DNA from: Lentzea guizhouensis
Lineage (GTDB): Bacteria > Actinomycetota > Actinomycetes > Mycobacteriales > Pseudonocardiaceae
Length of the DNA: 64,000 bases
Direction of reading: 5' to 3'
Assembly: GCF_001701025.1 (NCBI RefSeq)
Contig: NZ_CP016793.1
Location: 8,680,001-8,744,000, forward strand
Positions 1 to 6,917 of the stretch are shown piece by piece. Position 1 is the first letter of the stretch. Each line of letters begins with the position of its first letter. The notes beneath the pieces were generated by a model, which was not told the origin of the DNA, did no database searches, and saw nothing but the letters and a program-made list of their open reading frames with translations. A program made the translations under genes and the position numbers.

Positions 1-379
1 GTCGCCGCCGAAACGCCTCCTGACGGTCCCCGTACTCCGGGTCCCGGAACAACGGCCCCGGTCCTTCCGCCTCCTCGTCCAGCACGAACACCAGCCGCGG
101 CTTTCCCAACTCCGTCGCCGCCTCGAACTCCAACTCCGTGTACGACAACGATGGCCGATCCACCACCGGCGACCCATACCGGAACCCCGCCACCAGCACG
201 TACACATCGCAGTCGGCAACCCGCTGCCGACACAACGCCGCGGGGGTCTGTACGCCTGCGGCGAAATGCGCCATGTCCACCGGCGCATCCCGCAACCGCA
301 CCACAGCCCGCTCCGCCGCATCCACGAACGACCCGCCCACGGGATACTTCCGCAGCTCAGAGGTATGGCTCAGAAACAC
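1..379 (-). CDS. DUF4062 domain protein, N-terminal part; gene runs off the left edge
   Basis: Reverse-strand reading is open from a GTG at 379 to the window edge, about 126 residues. It opens [13 protein letters not shown] and continues with [39 protein letters not shown] and [11 protein letters not shown]. This is the signature of DUF4062, a Rossmann-like module related to TIR-type folds that in actinomycetes often heads larger proteins with NB-ARC, TPR or WD40 parts. A TTG at 400 in the same frame is an alternative start; the frame closes upstream at 418-420. The C-terminal effector or repeat region lies outside the window, so the role is unknown. Family call is firm, function is not. Confidence 0.8.
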   Translation of the reverse strand, partial: MFLSHTSELRKYPVGGSFVDAAERAVVRLRDAPVDMAHFAAGVQTPAALCRQRVADCDVYVLVAGFRYGSPVVDRPSLSYTELEFEAATELGKPRLVFVLDEEAEGPGPLFRDPEYGDRQEAFRRR

Positions 380-720
380 CCGCCGAGCCGACCCGCCCAA
401 CCGAACACCCCCACGCTCAGAGCACCGTCACGCTCACATCGTCGAAACAGTCTGGTGCGTTGCACCACAACATCCGCTCATCGGCATGACCCTGCGTCGC
501 AGCGACAGGACTCACGACCGCCGGGTTTCCATGCGAGGCGATCTGCTTCAACGCGCGTCCCGCATGGCTTGAGCTTCGCCCTGGCTGATGGTCCGCATGA
601 TCCGAAGCTACTCCGCACATCAGCATGAGCGCGCCTCCTCTTGGCACACGATCAGCGGTATGAGCGGACATCAGAGGCAAAGTACTCGACAGCCCCCAAG
701 CCCGTGAGCACACTGCGAGC
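380..720. other. Intergenic stretch, no gene recognised
   Basis: Both strands carry open frames here, but their translations are rich in Arg, Pro and Ser without family motifs, as expected of high-GC shadow frames. It should hold the promoters of the divergent DUF4062 and DUF5984 genes; no clear hairpin or palindrome was seen. Confidence 0.5.
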
Positions 721-1497
721 GTGATCCGTTTTCGATTCCGTCTCAGACCGCTGGCCGACGTGGAGCCCTGGGGTGATCGCACCCTGCACTGGTTCGCTTT
801 GACGGACGGCTGGTACTGGATCGAAGTGGACGGGCACAGGTTGTTCCACCACCCGGCGAACGCCGATGTCGGACAACCCTCACCTGTCGACTACTACGTC
901 GTCCGCTTGTGGGAGGACGTCCAGGAAGTGCTGCCGGCTCTGCTGGAACCGGTGCCCGCGGATCTCGTCCACCTCATGACCAGTGATCAGGACGCGTGGT
1001 ACGGAATGGCTGCTGAGGACGCGGAAACGGCTCTCGACTGGTACAGCAGCCATTTCATGTACACGAGTTACCTCGCCGCCTCCCCGTACATCCTGTGGTG
1101 GCGATCGGTCGCCGACCAGGACACGATCACCGTCGACTGGCGGCACCGCGCCGGGAGCGGAAGCGGACTTGATTGCACCGTGCCGAGGCGGGGACGGGCG
1201 ACTGTCGCCACCGAAATGTTCCTGCGAGCCGTGGAGGAGTTCGACCGAGAACTGATTGCCGCTATGGACCAGCGCATCGCCGACATCGAGGCCGGCGGCC
1301 TGGCCGCGGACATCCGAGTCGACCTCGAGCAACTCCGCCACGAACACCGGCATCGTGCAGGATCCCTGGCGGCCGCCATGCGGCGCGTACCCGCCACAGA
1401 TTGGACAGCCGTTCGCGAGGACGCCGCGCGTATCTTCTCGACGCGGACCCCGGACGTTCAGAAGCCGCTGGGATGGAGTGAGAGCCAGTCGGTGTGA
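721..1497 (+). CDS. DUF5984 family protein
   Basis: A 258-residue soluble protein starting at GTG 721. Its N-terminus (IRFRFRLRPLADVEPWG, then LHWFALTDGWYWIEVDG) is the characteristic start of the DUF5984 family of actinobacteria, usually about 250 residues. No signal peptide or membrane segment is visible; the C-terminal third is a charged helical region (EEFDRELIAAMDQRIADIE). Function is unknown. The 3' end overlaps the convergent DUF3885 gene tail-to-tail by 40 bases. The ribosome binding site is weak, so the start rests mainly on the conserved N-terminal motif. Confidence 0.75.
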   Translation: MIRFRFRLRPLADVEPWGDRTLHWFALTDGWYWIEVDGHRLFHHPANADVGQPSPVDYYVVRLWEDVQEVLPALLEPVPADLVHLMTSDQDAWYGMAAEDAETALDWYSSHFMYTSYLAASPYILWWRSVADQDTITVDWRHRAGSGSGLDCTVPRRGRATVATEMFLRAVEEFDRELIAAMDQRIADIEAGGLAADIRVDLEQLRHEHRHRAGSLAAAMRRVPATDWTAVREDAARIFSTRTPDVQKPLGWSESQSV

Positions 1498-2039
1498 CGG
1501 TGTTTCACAGCGTCGCGGTCGACAGCCGTGGGCAGGAGGATGTCGGCGCCTCCGTCGTACGGGTGGTGGATCCGGTCGAAGGTCAGGCTTGTGATCATCA
1601 CTCCAGCGGTGAGGTCGTCGGCCACAGCCCGAAGCAAGTCGTCCACCAGATCACGTCGCCAGGGCACGCGGCTTGCGTATAGATGGATGTAGGTGATGAA
1701 GTCCGGATCTGTTTCGTCCTCGTCGGTGCGCAAGGACGTCCAGTGACATGCACCGGGATGCCAGCGCGAATGACACTCGGGCAGCGCCGGAGGCTCGGGG
1801 CCGTCCGACCAGGTGGCTGTGACGATCCGGACTTCCTCCCCGCGGAACAGTTCGTCCAGGACCGTGTTGTAGCGGTGGAGCACGATGTCGTACTCGGAAC
1901 TGTCATCGGGATAGCGCTTGGATTCCGGCAGGCTGTGGAAGCGCACCCACCGGTCCCGGTAGACGTGCTTCAAGTTGTCGGCCAGCGGAGGACAGTGGGG
2001 CCACTGCTGTTGCCACAGCACCGACAAGTCGTCAGACAC
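1458..2039 (-). CDS. DUF3885 domain protein
   Basis: Reading from GTG 2039 gives 193 residues. The frame is open further upstream, but GGAG lies about 10 bases before this GTG and the family-like sequence begins here (LSVLWQQQWPHCPPLADNLKH). Next come DRWVRFHSLPESKRYP, LHRYNTVLDELF and a C-terminal ILLPTAVDRD..KHRHTDWLS segment, all typical of DUF3885, a small family often encoded next to immunity-like or polymorphic-toxin genes. It is soluble, with no signal peptide. Function is unknown. It converges on the DUF5984 gene with a 40-base overlap. Confidence 0.75.
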   Translation of the reverse strand: MSDDLSVLWQQQWPHCPPLADNLKHVYRDRWVRFHSLPESKRYPDDSSEYDIVLHRYNTVLDELFRGEEVRIVTATWSDGPEPPALPECHSRWHPGACHWTSLRTDEDETDPDFITYIHLYASRVPWRRDLVDDLLRAVADDLTAGVMITSLTFDRIHHPYDGGADILLPTAVDRDAVKHRHTDWLSLHPSGF

Positions 2040-2820
2040 GTGATTGTTTTCTCCAATGGATTGCGGACTTGTCGAATCCAGTCGACGAGGCTTGCTGAGT
2101 CTACGCACGCAGTCGTCTTCGTGCAGTCCATTTCCACTGTCGCCGAGTGATCGCGGGTGCGAGGAGCCGGACCATCCGATAGCCAAGGTGAGGTGGCCCG
2201 CTCCGATTTCAGGCGATGAACCGCAGATCGTTGAGGCCTCTGACCGGCCATCGCCGCTGGTGGTCAGACACTGGACCACGAGGCGGAGCAAGTCGGTAGC
2301 GGCCGGTCCTGGTGATCGTCGTACCGGTGCTGATCAGCACGGCGGTTGCGGTGCTGATCAAGCTGCTGGCCCCGGCACCGCGCAGGAACGCCTCGACGCG
2401 ATACGTACGGGCTGGCCATCGGCGCCGTGATCACCCCGGCGTTGCCTTGCGACGTCAGCAGTCCACCGAGCACGACGCCACCGAACGCAGACTGACCGAG
2501 CTCACCGCCGCTTCTGGCGTGCGAGGCTCGCCAACCGCCGCCACGATCTCCCTGTCGACCAACCCACACCGCACTCGAGGGAAGATCCGATGGCCGGAGC
2601 GGTTCGCGTCCCCTGCGCCTGGAGGGCGTTGCTGGTTGTGCAAAGCACCTTCCATCAGCGGTGAGAAGCTCCCGGGACGGCGCTCCAAGATAAGGCCGCT
2701 GTACAAGCGGCACGACGAGCTGGTCTTCGGCACACCACGACCAGACCTGGCACAGACCGAACAGCAGGACGGCCACGCCTGAACAGCCGGTTGCTACTGC
2801 CGATGCCAGCCGCGCGCCGA
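2040..2820. other. Unassigned stretch with one weak reading frame
   Basis: No confident gene. On the plus strand the frame 2312-2782 begins with a convincing membrane helix (VLISTAVAVLIKLL) and later contains a charged helical piece (LRRQQSTEHDATERRLTELTA). The sequence between and after them does not look like protein, and there is no ribosome binding site. It could be the remnant of a small TM-plus-coiled-coil protein. The minus strand shows nothing recognisable. Confidence 0.3.
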
Positions 2821-3102
2821 TCAAGGTTGACTCATCGGCTCGTCGCCTCCTGGCGGCAAGTGCATGTGCGCCAGCAGTTCTACCGCCTTGCCTTCCGCCT
2901 TCGTGCCGGAGACGTCCTCAAGCAGACCGACGAGATCAACCAGTAGGTAGTAGCCGATGTGGTTGAAGTACTCCGCTACGCGCTCCGCCCGCACGCCGGG
3001 TTCAACTCGCAGGAGCACTTCGCCGACGTCGAGGCGGCCCTCCACGATGACGATCTCGCCGTCACGTTCGACCACCTTGAACCACGGCGACCGATTCGCC
3101 AA
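2821..3102 (-). CDS. Small hypothetical protein, possibly 5'-truncated
   Basis: A 93-residue acidic protein if read from TTG 3102. The translation looks genuine: alternating strands (WFKVVERDGEIVIVEGRLDV), then EPGVRAERVAEYFNHIGYYLLVDLVGLL and a helical tail. The same frame stays protein-like for a few codons upstream (ERGVDFLRRL) before a stop, with no ATG or GTG there. Either TTG is used or the 5' end has been lost. No family recognised; the size and single-domain look would fit an immunity protein, which is only a guess. Confidence 0.45.
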   Translation of the reverse strand: MANRSPWFKVVERDGEIVIVEGRLDVGEVLLRVEPGVRAERVAEYFNHIGYYLLVDLVGLLEDVSGTKAEGKAVELLAHMHLPPGGDEPMSQP

Positions 3103-3184
3103 TCGCCTGAGGAAGTCGACACCTCTCTCGTAGGTCTCTGTGGTAGGGCCTCATCTGTCACATGAGCAAGCTAGTTGTCATCTC

Positions 3185-3510
3185 ATGGCCGCGTGGTGCC
3201 GACATAACACTACGCATGGGGACGTCCACGGCAACGTCGTGCAGTCGGTATTGATGGGGACGTGCACGTGCACTCCTCGTCCCTGCCAGATCACCGGGAT
3301 CCCCGGCTGTTCCTGCTGGGCTTGGTGCCGCTGACAACAGGGCTGGGGCTGTTGATGGTGTTCGTGACATTGGGTGCGTCGATCCCGTCGACGCTGACGG
3401 AGCCTTCTGCCAGCACATCGCCGTTTCCCTGGCTGCCCGGCGAGCCCGCGCAAGCGCCTTTCCTGTCCCACGGCTTCGACGACGTGCTGCGCGATGTCGG
3501 CCCGCACTGA
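3185..3510 (+). pseudogene. Frameshifted small membrane protein with an N-terminal GxVxGxVVQ motif
   Basis: From ATG 3185 the frame reads HNTTHGDVHGNVVQS; after one missing base near 3243 the next frame continues IDGDVHVHSSSLP, a membrane helix (FLLGLVPLTTGLGLLMVF), then a Pro/Ser tail ending at the TGA at 3508. The joined sequence matches a motif common in actinobacterial proteins, where a stretch of the form G-x-V-x-G-x-V-V-Q-x-G-x-I-x-G-x-V precedes a TM or effector part. Restoring a G after CAGTCG would give the usual VVQSG. A broken gene or a base-call error; no function known. Confidence 0.5.
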
Positions 3511-3521
3511 TGATGCGGAAA

Positions 3522-3695
3522 CTGTTGCTGGGACTGGAGATCCCGCGCGTCTTGCGGTACCCGGAGGACGCGCCGCCCAGCGGTGCCCACGAACTCTCGG
3601 CGGCCGGTGTCCGGCTCGTCTCCGTGCCGAACACCGGCCACACATCATGATCGACAACATCGAGGGCTTCGCCCGCGCGGTCGCCCAGCAGCGCC
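3522..3695 (+). pseudogene. Alpha/beta-hydrolase C-terminal fragment
   Basis: The plus strand reads LLGLEIPRVLRYPEDAPP then HELSAAGVRLVSVPNTGHTS and stops at 3648. Shifting one base just before that point gives HIMIDNIEGFARAVAQQ. Together they make the last strand, catalytic-His loop (GH) and final helix of an alpha/beta-hydrolase, the typical end of lipase/esterase-like proteins. No N-terminal half with a nucleophile elbow is present upstream. Most likely the remnant of a deleted gene, with a further frameshift. Confidence 0.5.
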
Positions 3696-3706
3696 TGTCG
3701 GTCTGG

Positions 3707-4594
3707 TCACCGCAGCACCCCCAGCGCCGCGGTGTGTTGCCGTTGCCGCAAGTCGAGCCACTCGGCGACCAGGTCCGCGTGGGCGTCCAGCCAGTCCTGC
3801 TGGAGCACGGCGAGACGGGCATAAGCCGTGTCCAGATAGCCGGTCTCCCGCTTGCAGTGCACGTCCGCGCGCACCGCCGGGTCAGTGGCCAGATCGGTGT
3901 CGGCGGGCAGGTCGTTCACCAGCTCGCCCGGAGTCCGGGCCTCGACACCGAATCGGTGGACACACCTGCTCCACCGTTCGTTGGCGGTGACGAAGGCCGG
4001 ATCGTGGTCGAGCTGCTCTCTGGCCTCACGTTCACCCTCGAAGATCCGCAGTCGCAGCTCCACCGCCCGCAGCCGCTGGTTCCCCAGCAGGTGGTGCTCG
4101 GCGTCGGCTGCGCAGCCGTTGGCAGGTAGCGACATCGCCAGTCCTCCGCCCCGCGCCTCCACACGTTGGCCGGGATCACCGAACAACGCTCGCACGTACC
4201 TCTCGTCCTGCGCGGGCTCAGGAGGCAGTGGTTCGGTCGTGAGGTTCTCGAGCGACTCCAGTCCGAACGGCCGCAGCGCGGCGAGCGCCTCCTCATCGGT
4301 GACGTTCTCGGTCGCTGTGACGTAGCTCTGGCCGTGAGCGGCCATACAGCTGGTCACGAGCGCGTCCCGTGCCGCGGCGATTCGCCGGTCCTGGTCACCG
4401 GAGAGGTTCATCAGGCGGTACATCGGGGGGACGGCACGAGTCTCAGCCTGCTCGGTGGACGCGACCTGCGGCGCCGAGCCGGACAGGAGCGCGGCCAGAA
4501 CGACGGTCACCGCGGCCGCGATCCGGTTGCCCCGCCGTTCCGGCGGCAGGACGCCGCCGGAACGCACCTGGTCGCGGTTCAGTTGCTGAGGCAT
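3707..4594 (-). CDS. Secreted or membrane-anchored hypothetical protein
   Basis: A 295-residue protein with a basic N-terminus followed by a hydrophobic stretch (IAAAVTVVLAALLSG) around residues 25-40, read as a signal peptide or anchor. The mature part is acidic and mostly helical, with five cysteines (for example TSCMAAHGQSYV, ANGCAADAEHH, RCVHRFG, VHCKRETGYLDT) and repeated Arg/Glu/Leu-rich helices. No catalytic motif recognised; proteins of this kind recur in actinomycetes as secreted unknowns. Its ATG lies within the 3' end of the upstream I36-like gene (16-base overlap), suggesting translational coupling and a shared extracellular role. Confidence 0.65.
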   Translation of the reverse strand: MPQQLNRDQVRSGGVLPPERRGNRIAAAVTVVLAALLSGSAPQVASTEQAETRAVPPMYRLMNLSGDQDRRIAAARDALVTSCMAAHGQSYVTATENVTDEEALAALRPFGLESLENLTTEPLPPEPAQDERYVRALFGDPGQRVEARGGGLAMSLPANGCAADAEHHLLGNQRLRAVELRLRIFEGEREAREQLDHDPAFVTANERWSRCVHRFGVEARTPGELVNDLPADTDLATDPAVRADVHCKRETGYLDTAYARLAVLQQDWLDAHADLVAEWLDLRQRQHTAALGVLR

Positions 4595-5094
4595 CGCTCA
4601 GGAGTCCTGGGCCTCAGGCGCAGCGAACTGATCCTGGCGTGCCACCCGACGTTGTACAGCGAGTTCACGGTGGCACCAGGGTTCACGCAGAAGTGGGCAC
4701 CGGTGTGGAACTGCCCGTCGTACCAGTGGCTCTCGCGGTCGCTGGAGGAGGAGTTGCTGGCCGCGAACGAGTTGTTGTCGACGGAATAGCCAGCGCCGGC
4801 ACCACCCGAGAACGTGTCGCCGTTGAAGTGGTTGACGGAGTCGAAGTACTGCTTCCTCGCCGAGGACACGGTGCCCCAGAACAAGCAGTGGTTGCCGATT
4901 GCGCAGTTCGCCCCGGCCGCCACCGGGCCCGTGCTCGGCGCCGCCGTTCTCGCCTGGGCCGAACGGCTCGGCTCCGGTGCCGCCGGTTCCGGACCGATGT
5001 CCGCGCTCACCGCGAGCGGAGCAACGAGCAGGAGTGCTCCTGCGGCCGCCGCGATGACAGCCTGGCGCCCGAACAGAACGGGAGCGAGTTTCAT
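4579..5094 (-). CDS. Secreted peptidase-inhibitor-I36-like protein
   Basis: ATG 5094 is preceded by GAGGGTGATCTTC, so the 171-residue reading is preferred over the longer open frame. A clear Sec signal peptide (VIAAAAGALLLVAPLAVSA) is followed by a low-complexity Pro/Ala/Ser linker and a C-terminal domain with paired cysteines: CAIGNHCLFWG, aromatic-rich repeats (YFDSVNHFNG, HWYDGQF) and FCVNPGATVNSLYN. This pattern resembles the small crystallin-like I36 inhibitor family of actinomycetes, such as the Streptomyces metalloproteinase inhibitor SMPI. The target is unknown. It forms an overlapping pair with the next secreted protein downstream. Confidence 0.6.
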   Translation of the reverse strand: MKLAPVLFGRQAVIAAAAGALLLVAPLAVSADIGPEPAAPEPSRSAQARTAAPSTGPVAAGANCAIGNHCLFWGTVSSARKQYFDSVNHFNGDTFSGGAGAGYSVDNNSFAASNSSSSDRESHWYDGQFHTGAHFCVNPGATVNSLYNVGWHARISSLRLRPRTPERCLSN

Positions 5095-5294
5095 GAAGAT
5101 CACCCTCAATTGATTGATCGAAATCGTCTTCCGGTCGACTGACCGCACCGCAGAGACTTCAGTGAAGAAACGTCGGCGAGCAAGGGGCTGCGGTAATCTG
5201 GGACGGTGGGACGGGCCCTGAGGCGCTGGGGTGCACAGGCTCAGGACCTGGTGGGATGGGCGTGGGATGCACGAGGACCAGGCGGGGGGGCTGC

Positions 5295-6308
5295 ATGCAC
5301 ACAGCCGAGGTGGAAAGACTCGCCGCATTGCTGCGGACGTTCAAGAACCGCACGGAACGCAGTTACGAGTCTTTGGCCAAACGAACCGGTGTCAGCAGTT
5401 CGAGCCTGCATCGCTATTGCAGCGGCACGAAAATTCCAACCGACTACGGTTCGATTCAGCGATTTGCCAAAGAATGCGGCGCGACCCAGGAGGAGCTGCG
5501 GGAGCTGCACCGGCTGTGGGTGCTGGCGGATGCCGTGCGGCGTGGACAACCCGAACCCGATGTCGACACGCCGCCAGAGAACACGCCCCCGGAGAACACA
5601 CCCCCGGAGGAACCGCATCGCTCCCGCCTCCGGCGCCGGCTCGCGGTGATCGGTGTCGCAGCGCTCGTTCTCGTGGTGGGCGGCGTGACCATGTCGCTCC
5701 TCAGCGCGGGCAGGCAGACCGGGCCACCGGCGGTGGGCGGCCCGCTGCTGTTGTCCTCCGCCTGCCCACCAGTCGTGAGCATGGGCCAGCACGACGAATG
5801 CGCGCGCGAGGTCCAGGCGCTGCTGTCCCGTGCCGGGGCCGAGATCGAGGTCGACGGTGACTTCGGTCCGGCGACACTGCGCCGGGTCACCGCGTTCCAG
5901 GTGCTCGCCGACCTGCAACCTCGCGGCGTGGTCGACGAAGCCACCAAACGCGCGCTCTACGACCAGAAGGTCAGCATGGCCACGTGGCCCCCCGAGCAGG
6001 TCGAGCGGCGCATCCGTGAGGTCTTCCCCGAGGTTCCGGACAGGGCCGTCGGCATCGCCCGCTGCCAGTCCTACCTCGACCCGCTGTACGTGCTGACCAA
6101 CACCAACGGAACCCGCAACTGGGGTGTCTTCCAGCTCTCCGACAAGCTGCTCGCGGAGCTGGGCGGTACGCAGCGGCAGGCGTACGACCCCGAGTGGAAC
6201 ATCCAGGCGGCGCGCCGGGCGTGGAGCCGGCACCAGGACTTCCGCGACTGGAAGCACTGCGATCAACCGTTCCGGACCAGCGCGCCACCGTCGAGCATCC
6301 CGAGGTGA
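5295..6308 (+). CDS. HTH - transmembrane - peptidoglycan-binding/lysozyme-like fusion protein
   Basis: Start ATG 5295, with a G-rich run 5 bases upstream; 337 residues. Residues about 5-75 are an XRE-like helix-turn-helix (YESLAKRTGVSSSSLHRYCSG). A Pro/Glu repeat linker (TPPEN repeated) leads to one membrane helix (LAVIGVAALVLVVGGVTM, near 125-142). Outside follow a peptidoglycan-binding-type motif (VQALLSRAGAEIEVDGDFGPATLRRVTAFQ) and a C-terminal lysozyme/SLT-like part (AVGIARCQSYLDPLYV, NWGVFQLSD). The layout places a DNA-binding head in the cytoplasm and a murein-sensing tail outside, as in one-component membrane regulators. It stands alone; targets are unknown, though secreted-protein genes flank it. 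Confidence 0.75.
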   Translation: MHTAEVERLAALLRTFKNRTERSYESLAKRTGVSSSSLHRYCSGTKIPTDYGSIQRFAKECGATQEELRELHRLWVLADAVRRGQPEPDVDTPPENTPPENTPPEEPHRSRLRRRLAVIGVAALVLVVGGVTMSLLSAGRQTGPPAVGGPLLLSSACPPVVSMGQHDECAREVQALLSRAGAEIEVDGDFGPATLRRVTAFQVLADLQPRGVVDEATKRALYDQKVSMATWPPEQVERRIREVFPEVPDRAVGIARCQSYLDPLYVLTNTNGTRNWGVFQLSDKLLAELGGTQRQAYDPEWNIQAARRAWSRHQDFRDWKHCDQPFRTSAPPSSIPR

Positions 6309-6417
6309 GACCAACCGGTCGGCAGCGCCTGCTCGAGCAGGCGCTCCAGCCGTCCTCGCCAAGCGCGACAAGGCCGAGCGCGCGCGTACAGCGGTTGATG
6401 GTGGCCGCGGGCTTCGA

Positions 6418-6911
6418 TCACACCTCACGCTGATCGATCCGGCCGATCACCTTGCCGTGGTCTGTGTCGACATCGGCAGGCCCGCGCGACCCGGTTGCTG
6501 ATCCGGCCCACGATCGTCCCGGCCTGTTCGTGGTCGTCACCGGCGGCCAGCGCCTCCGCGACCGCGCCCATCGTGCTTTCCAGGTGCGGTGGGCTCTGCC
6601 TGATGAGCGTTTGCACCTCGCCGGCCCAGTGAGCGGCCAAATTCCGGTCACCGCAGGCCGTCCCCGAGCAGTGGCTCGATGTCGAACCGCGACTGTCCGG
6701 CGAGGTGCTCCAGGTCGTCCAGCGTCACACCGCCTCCGGCAGCGGTGATCAACCCGAGCACGTCGCGGTGCAGCTGATCACCGGCCAGCAGCAGGTTGAG
6801 TTCCTGCGTGGCACCGCGTTCCACACCGCGGGCGTGTTCGGAGACGTCGAGCGCTCGAACCGCGTACAGCTCGCCAAGCTCGTGCGCCTCGACGCACTGG
6901 TCGGGGCTCAC
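6418..6911 (-). pseudogene. Remnant of a STAND/NACHT-type protein, linker region
   Basis: Two consecutive minus-strand frames look like one gene. 6911-6648 reads ELGELYAVRALDVSEHARG, NLLLAGDQLHRDVLGLITAA, GGGVTLDDLEHLAG and DIEPLLGDGLR before a stop; a shifted frame continues LAAHWAGEVQTLIR and AVAEALAAGDDHEQAG. The segment GG(V/L)TL-DDL-x-x-L-(A/T)G is a feature of the helical linker behind the ATPase of large actinobacterial NACHT/NB-ARC proteins. Neither the ATPase nor the repeat domain is present. It lies only 6 bases from the end of the SARP gene. Probably a leftover of a deleted gene. Confidence 0.4.
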
Positions 6912-6917
6912 GCGCGT

